Made by a program: the position numbers and the translations under genes | Shown here: one piece after another, positions 1 through 5,863 of the stretch | Layout: each line of letters starts with the position of its first letter | Numbering within the stretch: position 1 is the stretch's first letter | Notes under the pieces: generated by a model | What the model was told of the DNA's origin: nothing | The model's database searches: none | The model's input: only the letters and a program-made list of their open reading frames with translations | NCBI GenBank assembly: GCA_002329645.1 | Contig: DCTS01000112.1 | Coordinates: forward strand, 13,700 to 21,205 | Direction: 5' to 3' | DNA length: 7,506 nucleotides | Source: Lachnoclostridium sp. UBA1434 | GTDB lineage: Bacteria > Bacillota > Clostridia > Lachnospirales > Lachnospiraceae

Positions 1-348
1 GTTCCTCTTTACAATCAGCTCGGCGCTGTTACCGCCGGAAATTATATATGCTTCTATTTTATCCTCCGAAAGCAGCCTGTCGGCCTCGTCACTGTCACAC
101 CAGGTTACCGAAAACATCCTCTTATCCTCTATTTTTGCCTGTTCTATAGTCTCCCTAAGATACTCATCAGAGCCCGACTCTTCAACATATGCAATATTTA
201 TTGTTTCAAAGGATTCTATTGTCCACATATTACTGAAGGCAAAAAAGAAGCAGGAAGCCATAACCAACGGAAAAATATAAGTCCAGAACATATTCTCCTT
301 ATTACGTAAAAGGCATTTTAGCCTTTTTAAATACAAATTAGCGATCAT
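1..348 (-). CDS. ABC-2 type exporter permease, N-terminal part (cut by window edge)
   Basis: This is the first 116 codons of a gene that continues beyond base 1. The protein begins MIANLYLKRLKCLLRNKENM, a short basic cytoplasmic stretch, followed by one hydrophobic segment at about residues 21-41 (FWTYIFPLVMASCFFFAF). After it comes a hydrophilic region (INIAYVEE...) that in this family is the large extracytoplasmic loop between the first and second membrane helices. That layout is typical of ABC2_membrane_3/DrrB/LnrM-like permeases, which pair with a NatA-like ATPase to export drugs, peptides or lipids. The ATG at 348-346 is preceded by AGGAGG (355-360 on the complement) with a 6-base spacer, so the start is secure. 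It follows the ATPase stop codon by 17 bases and is surely in the same operon. The substrate cannot be told from this fragment. Some exporters of this type have a second permease gene, which would lie outside the window. Confidence 0.85.
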   Translation of the reverse strand, partial: MIANLYLKRLKCLLRNKENMFWTYIFPLVMASCFFFAFSNMWTIESFETINIAYVEESGSDEYLRETIEQAKIEDKRMFSVTWCDSDEADRLLSEDKIEAYIISGGNSAELIVKRN

Positions 349-365
349 TGCTCTCCTCCTCTACG

Positions 366-1298
366 TCAATCCCTTAGTTCCTTGCCAGTAATTTCAAGGA
401 ACACGTCATTAAGCGTCGGCTGCTCCGTTATAACCCTGCCAAAGCTGATATTATGCTCGGAAAGGTAATCCAAAACTCTAAGCAGGTTATTTTTTCCGCG
501 GTTTGATCTTATCTCCACATTGCTGTCATTAACTTTTACAGAATACACATCGGGAATTTTACTTAATACAGCCTTTTGTGCCTCGCTCAGATGGTATGCT
601 TCGATCGTAATCTTCTCACCTATGGATATCATTTCCTTAAGCTGTTCCTTGGTTCCCTTGGCAATCACTCTGCCCTTATCAATGATGGCAATTTTGCTGC
701 AGAGCATTTCCACCTCTTCCATATAATGCGAAGTATAAATTACGGTTGCTCCCTCTTCGTTCAGTTTTCTGATACCTTCAAGTATCTTATTACGGCTTTG
801 GGGATCGACTGCTACCGTCGGCTCGTCCAGAATTATAAGCTTCGGCTTATGCACAATACCGCATGCTATGTTAAGCCTTCTTAAGAGGCCGCCGCTCAGC
901 TTCTTAGGATAAAACTTTCTGTAATCTTCAAGAGATACGAATTGAATTGCCTCTTCGGTGAGTCTTTTTGCCTCTTTCTTATCCTGGATGTAAAGGCTGC
1001 AGAAATACAGAATATTCTCGTAAACCGTAAGCTCATTAAACACGGCAACATTCTGCATGATAAGCCCGATATCCTTCTTAATGTCATAGGCATCCGGTTT
1101 CATGGGCTTTCCAAAAACCTCTACCGTACCCTTATCGTATTTAAGCAAAGCTAGAATACAGTTTATTGCTGTGGTCTTGCCTGATCCGTTCGGGCCGAGC
1201 AATCCGAAGATTTCCCCCTCTTTAACTTCAAGGTCCAGATAATCAAGTGCAACCAGTTTGTCATAACGCTTAACCAAGCCTTCTACTTTTACTACCAT
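366..1298 (-). CDS. ABC exporter ATP-binding protein (NatA/LnrL-like)
   Basis: A 310-residue cytoplasmic ATPase that would power the ABC-2 permease encoded directly after it. Visible motifs are Walker A GPNGSGKTT (35-43), the Q-loop Gln82 (LIMQN), signature LSGGLLRR (134-141), Walker B LIILDEP (154-160) with catalytic Glu159, a D-loop (AVDPQSR) and the switch His191 (YTSHYMEE). The C-terminal part (about 228-310), ending QPTLNDVFLEITGKELRD, is the regulatory extension typical of exporter ATPases of the CcmA/NatA/LnrL group. The signature has Leu where most ABC proteins have Gln (LSGGQ), as often happens in this exporter group. The reading frame stays open 40 codons further upstream, but AAGGAGG sits 6 bases before the ATG at 1298-1296. 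The extra sequence (MTNVISFND...) contains the promoter region and has no family similarity, so the shorter start is chosen. It is divergent from the histidine kinase. The exported compound is unknown; an antimicrobial or membrane-active compound is inferred from context. Confidence 0.93.
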   Translation of the reverse strand: MVVKVEGLVKRYDKLVALDYLDLEVKEGEIFGLLGPNGSGKTTAINCILALLKYDKGTVEVFGKPMKPDAYDIKKDIGLIMQNVAVFNELTVYENILYFCSLYIQDKKEAKRLTEEAIQFVSLEDYRKFYPKKLSGGLLRRLNIACGIVHKPKLIILDEPTVAVDPQSRNKILEGIRKLNEEGATVIYTSHYMEEVEMLCSKIAIIDKGRVIAKGTKEQLKEMISIGEKITIEAYHLSEAQKAVLSKIPDVYSVKVNDSNVEIRSNRGKNNLLRVLDYLSEHNISFGRVITEQPTLNDVFLEITGKELRD

Positions 1299-1304
1299 AA
1301 TCAT

Positions 1305-1311
1305 CCTCCTT
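1305..1311 (-). promoter_or_regulatory. Shine-Dalgarno site fixing the ATPase start
   Basis: On the minus strand this reads AAGGAGG, followed by ATGATT and then the chosen ATG at 1298. The first ATG (1304-1302) touches the Shine-Dalgarno directly and is too close to be used; the second has the usual 6-base spacing. This rules out both the adjacent ATG and the more distant upstream start. Confidence 0.85.
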
Positions 1312-1318
1312 AAATCCC

Positions 1319-1340
1319 TGCATATGATTAACCATATGCA
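1319..1340. repeat. 8-base inverted repeat TGCATATG-N6-CATATGCA in the ATPase leader
   Basis: Perfect arms TGCATATG (1319-1326) and CATATGCA (1333-1340) separated by ATTAAC. It lies between the predicted ATPase transcription start (near 1347) and the Shine-Dalgarno. It could be an operator dyad just downstream of the start site or a weak AT-rich leader hairpin. The symmetry is seen directly; the role is inferred. Confidence 0.55.
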
Positions 1341-1353
1341 TTTGACTGATCTT

Positions 1354-1382
1354 ACTATATACCGCCGGCATTGCATTTTGAA
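1354..1382 (-). promoter_or_regulatory. Candidate sigma-A promoter for the exporter operon
   Basis: On the minus strand a -35-like TTCAAA (1382-1377) is separated by 17 bases from a -10-like TATAGT (1359-1354). The -35 matches 4 of 6 consensus positions, which suits a promoter that needs an activator. Transcription would start near 1347, giving a leader of about 50 bases before the ATPase ATG. Prediction by eye only. Confidence 0.45.
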
Positions 1383-1404
1383 GTGAATACAGTCATTAAA
1401 TGAG

Positions 1405-1418
1405 ATGACATTTGTCAT
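1405..1418. repeat. Inverted repeat ATGACA-TT-TGTCAT, possible response-regulator site
   Basis: Perfect 6-base arms ATGACA (1405-1410) and TGTCAT (1413-1418) with a two-base centre. It lies in the divergent region, with its centre about 65 bases upstream of the predicted exporter transcription start and about 90 bases upstream of the kinase start. Short dyads of this kind at such distances are usual for dimeric NarL/LuxR-type regulators. Binding by the regulator encoded at 2680-3306 is an inference. Confidence 0.45.
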
Positions 1419-1433
1419 GATTACCTCCCTTTA

Positions 1434-1454
1434 CCGCATGCCGTAATTATGCGG
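1434..1454. repeat. Inverted repeat CCGCAT-N9-ATGCGG upstream of the kinase promoter
   Basis: Arms CCGCAT (1434-1439) and ATGCGG (1449-1454) are perfect complements with a 9-base spacer. The repeat ends 12 bases before the -35 of the predicted kinase promoter. It could be a further regulator site or chance; it is GC-richer than its surroundings. Confidence 0.35.
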
Positions 1455-1466
1455 CTGCTTATTGTA

Positions 1467-1495
1467 TTGACATTTATCGGCATCAATGTAATACT
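1467..1495 (+). promoter_or_regulatory. Candidate sigma-A promoter for the histidine kinase/response regulator operon
   Basis: A perfect TTGACA (1467-1472), then 17 bases, then AATACT (1490-1495, 4 of 6 matches to TATAAT) with an extended -10 TG at 1487-1488. Transcription would begin near 1502, leaving a leader of about 40 bases before the ATG at 1544. The intact -35 suggests steady basal expression of the sensor pair, in contrast to the weaker -35 of the divergent exporter promoter. Confidence 0.6.
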
Positions 1496-1543
1496 ACAAT
1501 TAAATAAGCATTTGAAACATACACGAATGCAGGGGTGCTCCCA

Positions 1544-2683
1544 ATGTATGAAATAATTGATAAAATTCTGCTGTTTATAAGCAGTACCGCCGTATATCTT
1601 TTGAATATGGGTTCCGGTTATGCCATTATACCAATAATACTTTCGATATCATTATCATGCCTGTTCCAGTATTTTGAGGATATCAGAATAAGGCTTGCCG
1701 GCAATCTCCTGTTTGTTGCCATATGCGCTTTTGTACCGGGTTATATCGTATTTGCGCCTTTACTGCTTTATGATCTTTTTAATACCCGTCATCAATATGC
1801 CGCAGGCTTTTTGTTCATTTTTTTCTTGGTTTACAGGAGCCGTTTCAGTTTATCTGTCTTTTTGATTACGACATTGTTTGCAGCCGTTTCTTTTCTGCTA
1901 AAATATAAAACCAGCCGGATTAACACACTCCGGTCGGAATACAATGAGCTTCGTGATGCTTCCTCATCCTTTTCCCGGCTAATGAATAAAAAGAACTTAA
2001 CTCTTCTGAAAAACCAGGACTACGAGATTAATCTTGCCACCCTTAACGAACGCAACCGGATCTCAAGGGAGATTCATGACAGTATAGGCCATATGCTGTC
2101 ACGGGCCCTGCTTCAGGTCGGAGCCCTGCTTACGATGACTAAGGAGGATGATACCAGGGAAGGGCTGCTTGATCTCAAGGCTTCGCTTTCGGAGGGTATG
2201 GACGAGATTCGAAACAGTATTCATAAAATGTACGATGATTCTATAGATTTATATGTGTCTGCCGAAAAGCTGATTAAGTCCTTTGACTTCTGTCCGGTTT
2301 CTTTTGAATATGATATAAGCAGCTCGCCGCCTCTTATGCTCAGGCAGAGCCTTCTGTCTATCATAAGGGAGGCTCTGACTAATATTATGAGACATTCTTC
2401 CGCCACCGAGGCTGCCGTAATATTGCGTGAACACCCCGGCTTATACCAGCTAATAATTCAGGATAACGGTATGCTGGACGAATTCAGGAAGCAGAAGGTA
2501 TCAAGGCTGCTGTCAGGATATGATGGAGAAAACGGAATGGGACTTCAGAATATAACAGACAGGGTAATGAGCTTTCACGGAAACATTAATTTCAACACGG
2601 ATAACGGCTTTAAAATATTTATTACAATTCCGAAGGAAGGCCTGAACAATAGCATTAATAACATTGCAGGAGGTAATCAATGA
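1544..2683 (+). CDS. NarL-family membrane sensor histidine kinase
   Basis: A 379-residue sensor kinase. The first 120 residues are a compact bundle of about five hydrophobic segments (roughly 8-22, 25-43, 52-78, 84-98 and 101-119) with very short loops. It therefore probably senses a signal in or at the membrane, not through an extracellular domain. A linker likely to be coiled coil (about 125-170) leads to a HisKA_3 dimerisation domain, ERNRISREIHDSIGHML (169-185), with phospho-acceptor His178 followed by Asp179. The HATPase domain shows the N-box REALTNIMRHS (275-285), DNG (307-309) and the G-box GMGLQNITDRV (331-341). The frame is open from a GTG at 1535, but AGGGG at 1531-1535 is correctly spaced only for the ATG at 1544. 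The stop codon overlaps the regulator's start in ATGA. Architecture and the exporter neighbour resemble LnrJ/YfiJ and DesK-type kinases; the ligand is unknown. Confidence 0.93.
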   Translation: MYEIIDKILLFISSTAVYLLNMGSGYAIIPIILSISLSCLFQYFEDIRIRLAGNLLFVAICAFVPGYIVFAPLLLYDLFNTRHQYAAGFLFIFFLVYRSRFSLSVFLITTLFAAVSFLLKYKTSRINTLRSEYNELRDASSSFSRLMNKKNLTLLKNQDYEINLATLNERNRISREIHDSIGHMLSRALLQVGALLTMTKEDDTREGLLDLKASLSEGMDEIRNSIHKMYDDSIDLYVSAEKLIKSFDFCPVSFEYDISSSPPLMLRQSLLSIIREALTNIMRHSSATEAAVILREHPGLYQLIIQDNGMLDEFRKQKVSRLLSGYDGENGMGLQNITDRVMSFHGNINFNTDNGFKIFITIPKEGLNNSINNIAGGNQ

Positions 2684-3306
2684 AGGTTTTGCTTGTTGAC
2701 GATGATAAACTGGTCTGCTCTTCACTTAAGATTATAATCTCTGCCGATTCTGAAATTGAGGTGGCTGGTATGGCATATTCAGGTACGGAGGGAGTGGAGC
2801 TTTACCGCAAGCTTAAGCCTGACGTGCTGCTTATGGATATCAGGATGGATAAGATGAACGGACTAGAAGCCGGAGAAATAATACTGTCGGAATACCCTGA
2901 TGCAAGGATTTTGTATCTGACAACCTTCCTGGATGACGAGTACATAATAAAAGCCCTTCACATAGGCGCAAAGGGTTATATGCTTAAGCAAAATTATGAA
3001 TCCATAATACCGGCCTTGAAAGCCGTATATGTGGGGCAAAACGTATTTGGTGACGAGATAATTACAAAGCTGCCGAAGCTTATAGGCAAATCCGTTAATG
3101 ACAAAAGCCTGGAACAATATGATCTGACCGAAAAGGAGTTCGATATTATCAGGCATATATCAGAAGGCTTGTCCAACAAGGAAATATCCGACATACTCTA
3201 TCTTAGTGAAGGTACAATACGCAATAACATCAGTACCATACTCGACAAGCTTAGCTTAAGGGACCGCACCCAGATAGCCGTGTTTTATTATAAAAACTTT
3301 CAATAA
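2680..3306 (+). CDS. NarL/LuxR-family response regulator
   Basis: A 208-residue DNA-binding regulator, the partner of the kinase encoded just upstream. Receiver domain (1-120): acidic pocket Asp7-Asp9 (LLVDDDK), phospho-acceptor Asp53 (VLLMDIRMDKMNG), switch Thr81 or Thr82 (YLTTF) and Lys103 (GYMLKQ). The C-terminal LuxR/GerE helix-turn-helix spans about 147-204, from DLTEKEFDIIRHISEGLSNK through EGTIRNNISTILDKLSLRDR. The recognition helix has Asn where many relatives have His (GTVKNHVS). A Shine-Dalgarno AGGAGG (2668-2673) lies within the end of the kinase gene and the ATG overlaps the kinase TGA, so the two are translationally coupled. It probably controls the divergent exporter operon and perhaps its own; the dyads at 1319-1454 are candidate targets. 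The gene is followed by a terminator at 3346-3372. Confidence 0.94.
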   Translation: MKVLLVDDDKLVCSSLKIIISADSEIEVAGMAYSGTEGVELYRKLKPDVLLMDIRMDKMNGLEAGEIILSEYPDARILYLTTFLDDEYIIKALHIGAKGYMLKQNYESIIPALKAVYVGQNVFGDEIITKLPKLIGKSVNDKSLEQYDLTEKEFDIIRHISEGLSNKEISDILYLSEGTIRNNISTILDKLSLRDRTQIAVFYYKNFQ

Positions 3307-3307
3307 G

Positions 3308-3323
3308 CGGTAATATATTACCG
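3308..3323. repeat. 16-base perfect palindrome CGGTAATATATTACCG after the regulator gene
   Basis: The sequence equals its own reverse complement and begins 2 bases after the regulator's stop codon. As RNA it could fold on either strand, but the middle is AT-only and there is no room for a proper loop unless the centre opens. It has no clean T-tract at once downstream on either strand. It may help end or stabilise transcripts of the two convergent operons, or be a protein site. Confidence 0.45.
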
Positions 3324-3345
3324 ACTATTTATTACTCTTATTTTT

Positions 3346-3372
3346 AACCGGTTGCTATAACCGGTTTTCTTA
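3346..3372 (+). terminator. Rho-independent terminator of the kinase/regulator operon
   Basis: Arms AACCGGTT (3346-3353) and AACCGGTT (3359-3366) pair perfectly around the loop GCTAT, and the 3' arm runs into TTTTCTTATT. It lies 40 bases after the regulator stop. On the minus strand the same hairpin is followed by A-rich sequence, so it should work well only for plus-strand transcripts. I see no clear terminator for the convergent importer operon. Confidence 0.8.
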
Positions 3373-3406
3373 TTGCGTCTTATGTTTTAAGCCGTACGTA
3401 TTCTCC

Positions 3407-4027
3407 TTAAGCTTCATATATTCCGTCAGCACTATTCTCCTTGAGCTTCTTATATTGCCTAAGCTGCAGGTATATCATGACCTCGGAAGCATATAAGAAT
3501 ATGCTCCCCGTAATAAGCAGGACGGCAAGCAGCCTTATCGAGAAGAATATTACAAAGAAGGCCATCAGGATAAAAACCGGTATAAGGTTCTGAGGCTTAA
3601 TGAACATGCTTAATGCAACCTCGCCCATAATCACCCTGGCCTCCATAAAGACATAAAAGCCTGCAATGTACATTGAAATCACAAGCAGGAATGCAACAAG
3701 AACAAGGCATATGATAGAATATGCCCTGCCAATCCTTTCTCCTGCTGCCAGCATCCCGGCTATATTAAGAAAAATAAGCAGATTTACCGGAATGAATCTC
3801 ATTAGCTTAAGTGAATTCTTAAGCCCTCTGAAATACTCCTTTACAATGCCGCTGTTGGCATCCATTACATTATCCATGACCCCCTTCCCTATCCTGAAAG
3901 CGGCTGCAAGAGCCGGTATGAGAAGCAGGGAACCGGACAAATATATGGTTGCAAAGGTCAAAATGCTTGTAAAAAATATTATGTGAACAGCGGACAGGAT
4001 TCTATTAAGTAAGGTATCCTTCATCAT
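3407..4027 (-). CDS. DUF624 (YesL-like) integral membrane protein
   Basis: A 206-residue membrane protein whose size fits the DUF624/YesL family. An N-terminal segment (about 12-35) is followed by LLLIPALAAAFRIGKGVMD, which recalls the family's 'PALTA' region. An amphipathic stretch IVKEYFRGLKNSLKLMRF (61-78) resembles the family's 'F...FK.NFK' segment. Further helices lie at about 80-94, 103-127 and 147-185. It ends in a hydrophilic tail. Family members are usually the last or accessory gene in carbohydrate ABC importer operons of Firmicutes; no biochemical role is established. ATG at 4027-4025 overlaps the TGA of the preceding permease (ATGA), with a second ATG right behind it at 4024-4022; which one starts the protein is uncertain by one residue. 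No strong Shine-Dalgarno is seen beyond a distant GGAG, so coupling to the permease is likely. No minus-strand terminator follows. Confidence 0.8.
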   Translation of the reverse strand: MMKDTLLNRILSAVHIIFFTSILTFATIYLSGSLLLIPALAAAFRIGKGVMDNVMDANSGIVKEYFRGLKNSLKLMRFIPVNLLIFLNIAGMLAAGERIGRAYSIICLVLVAFLLVISMYIAGFYVFMEARVIMGEVALSMFIKPQNLIPVFILMAFFVIFFSIRLLAVLLITGSIFLYASEVMIYLQLRQYKKLKENSADGIYEA

Positions 4028-4851
4028 GATTTTATAGCTCCGGCCAGACCGTAGAATATGTATCTTTGCAGCAGCAGGTACGCAATTCCTATCGGAACAA
4101 TACCTAACAGGATTGCTGCAGCAACTATTTCAAAGGGCGTTGCCGTATTGCCGAAAAATTTATACAGCGCTACGGTAAAGGTCTGGACATCCTTCCTAAG
4201 GTATAGATTCGGAATAAAGAAATCATTATAATAACCTATTCCGTTCAGTATGAGCATGGTTGTGCAGGCAGGCCTCAGCAAAGGGAAAATAATGCTTCTG
4301 AATATCCTGAAATAGCTGGCTCCGTCTATAAGCGCAGATTCATCCAGCTCCTTCGAGATCGAAGACAGCAAATTCAGCATAATATAAATCCCCACAATTC
4401 CCACACCAGAATAAAGCAGGATAACCGAAGCCATCTTATTCACAAGTCTCATTCTGTATATAATCTGGAACACTACAGTCTGGGTTGTCACCACAGGTAT
4501 GAACATGGTAAGAGTAAAAAGAGTCATAACAATCTTTTTACCCTTAAAGTCAAAACGGTGAAGCACATATGACACCATGGAGGTGAACACAATCTGCAAG
4601 GTCAGGGATATTGTAAGCAGGATTGCAGTATTAAGCAGCGCCTTTCCCAGCTTGCCGACCTTAATTGCATATTTGAAATTGTATGTATTAAGCCAATTCT
4701 TTGGCGGTGTCAGGACACTGGTCGAAGAATACTCGGCTCCTGTCTTTAATGCCATGAATACCAGGGGAATGATAGGTATTATTACAAATATGCAGGCTGC
4801 CGTAAGGAAAATATACCGTGACACCTTATATAGCTTGCTTTCCCAGATCAT
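4024..4851 (-). CDS. Carbohydrate ABC importer permease, MalG/UgpE type
   Basis: A 275-residue inner-membrane permease, the usual length for MalG-type (CUT1) subunits. It has an N-terminal membrane helix (about 12-35), a periplasm-side loop with TPPKNWLNTYNF (typical 'P..WT..NY' position), and further helices at about 70-95, 108-131, 143-163, 195-212 and 241-262. The EAA loop that docks on the ATPase reads ELDESALIDGASYFRIFRSI then IFPLLRP (168-193), with the conserved DGA intact. The end QRYIFYGLAGAIKS matches the family's 'QRYF..GL..GAVKG' tail. The start ATG lies immediately after the TAG of the upstream permease (TAGATG), with AAGGAG 8 bases before it inside that gene. With its partner at 4852-5715 it would form the transmembrane channel for the sugar or glycan delivered by the binding protein. 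Substrate unknown. Confidence 0.94.
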   Translation of the reverse strand: MIWESKLYKVSRYIFLTAACIFVIIPIIPLVFMALKTGAEYSSTSVLTPPKNWLNTYNFKYAIKVGKLGKALLNTAILLTISLTLQIVFTSMVSYVLHRFDFKGKKIVMTLFTLTMFIPVVTTQTVVFQIIYRMRLVNKMASVILLYSGVGIVGIYIMLNLLSSISKELDESALIDGASYFRIFRSIIFPLLRPACTTMLILNGIGYYNDFFIPNLYLRKDVQTFTVALYKFFGNTATPFEIVAAAILLGIVPIGIAYLLLQRYIFYGLAGAIKS

Positions 4852-5715
4852 CTAATCATCTCCTTTTTTGCTGACAAGGCTCTGCAGGCCGACTGCAATA
4901 ACAACTATGACAAATACCATAATTGAAAGTGCTGCGGCTAACCCCATCCTGTTATCCTCAAATGCACTTTGCTGTATCTGAATAACCGGCGTTGTAGTGC
5001 CATTGGAGCCGTTCATCATAATAAACGGTATCTCATATACCTGAATCGATCCTGAAACGCTAAGCAGTATATTGATGAACAAAACCTTTCTGATCTGCGG
5101 AATAGATATATATAAAATCTCCTGCAACTTTTTACAGCCGTCAACCGCTGCCGCCTCGAAGAGTTCAGAAGGAATTGTCTGCAATGCCCCGAAAAACATA
5201 ATGAAATTCAAACCATAATAACGCCATATGCTGATTGAGGCTATTGACGGATTGACCAGTTTAAGGCTTTGGAGCCACTGGCGCTGCAATCCTTCGAGAC
5301 CTATTGCTTTCAATATAGTGTTCAAAGTTCCTGAATTATTGAAAAATATAATAAAAATCGTAGAAACGATTACGCCGTTCAGTAAATAAGGAATGATCAA
5401 TATACCCTTGAATAAGTTCAAGCCTCTGAACTTGCCGTTTACAAAAACAGCCAGTATAAAGGCAAATATAAGCTGCGGAATTGCCACCAGCATATACCAC
5501 AGACAATTCTTGAACAGCATTATGTACTGCGGATCGGTTACCAGTCTTTTATAGTTTTTAAGCCCGATATATTTGGGAACCCCTACTCCCCGGTAATCGG
5601 TTAAGCTTAATAAAACATTTGTAATTATGGGTATGTATGCGAATACTAACAGATGGATTACCGGCAGTACCAAAAATGTTACAATAATCAATTTGCGGCT
5701 GTTAATTTTTTTCAT
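4852..5715 (-). CDS. Carbohydrate ABC importer permease, MalF/UgpA type
   Basis: A 287-residue permease in the CUT1 sugar family. The first helix (about 8-37) is followed by LLSLTDYRGVGVPKYIGLKN and YKRLVTDPQY, the classic 'F.G..NY..L..D..F' region of MalF/UgpA/LacF proteins. Other helices lie at about 70-93, 103-127, 157-178, 211-227 and 258-280. The EAA loop, SELFEAAAVDGCKKLQEILY then ISIPQIRK (183-210), carries the EAA and DG cores but has Cys after DG where Ala is usual. The frame stays open to 5781, but that extension overlaps the intergenic hairpin and has no ribosome-binding site. GGGAGA lies 7 bases before the ATG at 5715. The stop abuts the start of the next permease without a gap. 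It should pair with the MalG-type subunit and an ATPase encoded elsewhere. Confidence 0.94.
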   Translation of the reverse strand: MKKINSRKLIIVTFLVLPVIHLLVFAYIPIITNVLLSLTDYRGVGVPKYIGLKNYKRLVTDPQYIMLFKNCLWYMLVAIPQLIFAFILAVFVNGKFRGLNLFKGILIIPYLLNGVIVSTIFIIFFNNSGTLNTILKAIGLEGLQRQWLQSLKLVNPSIASISIWRYYGLNFIMFFGALQTIPSELFEAAAVDGCKKLQEILYISIPQIRKVLFINILLSVSGSIQVYEIPFIMMNGSNGTTTPVIQIQQSAFEDNRMGLAAALSIMVFVIVVIAVGLQSLVSKKGDD

Positions 5716-5722
5716 ATTATTA

Positions 5723-5728
5723 TCTCCC
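5723..5728 (-). promoter_or_regulatory. Shine-Dalgarno site fixing the first permease start
   Basis: On the minus strand GGGAGA, then a 7-base AT-rich spacer, then ATG at 5715. It lies 40 bases beyond the base of the long hairpin at 5768-5819, so the hairpin does not mask it directly. Confidence 0.75.
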
Positions 5729-5767
5729 GCTGCAAAGTATTTGGCTGCCATACACGGGCTTAATATG

Positions 5768-5819
5768 GGATACCGCCGCAACCCGTACCCGCAGGTACTA
5801 ACAGGTTATGGCGGCATCC
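5768..5819 (-). promoter_or_regulatory. Long intercistronic hairpin between binding protein and permease genes
   Basis: Outer arms 5768-5777 and 5810-5819 pair over 10 positions, a middle AACC (5780-5783) pairs with GGTT (5804-5807), and an inner GTACC (5785-5789) pairs with GGTAC (5794-5798) round a 4-base loop. The positions 5772/5815 and 5779/5808 are G-U wobbles in minus-strand RNA but A-C mismatches in plus-strand RNA, so the fold fits the importer transcript. No T-tract follows on the minus strand, so it is not a standard terminator. Its place after the binding-protein gene is like the stem-loops after malE-type genes that protect the upstream message and give more binding protein than permease. 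Confidence 0.7.
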
Positions 5820-5863
5820 TCTATTCACCCTATTAACAGCTTGGTTAATTCCCTATGCTTATA

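Noticed and set aside
308..328. Hairpin AAAAGGC-N6-GCCTTTT followed by T's, which looks like a plus-strand terminator.
   Set aside because: It lies within the well-supported start of the minus-strand permease, no plus-strand gene ends there, and a weak A/T-rich stem in Lys/Leu/Arg codons can arise by chance.
1299..1418. Forty extra codons at the N-terminus of the ATPase, from an upstream start at 1418.
   Set aside because: The added residues have no family similarity, they cover promoter-like and dyad sequence, and a well-spaced AAGGAGG precedes the ATG at 1298.
2863..3156. A 97-codon minus-strand frame opposite the response regulator.
   Set aside because: It is the antisense of the conserved receiver domain, with no recognisable domain of its own.
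5716..5781. N-terminal extension of the MalF-type permease to 5781.
   Set aside because: It runs through part of the intergenic hairpin and lacks a ribosome-binding site, whereas GGGAGA is well placed for the ATG at 5715.
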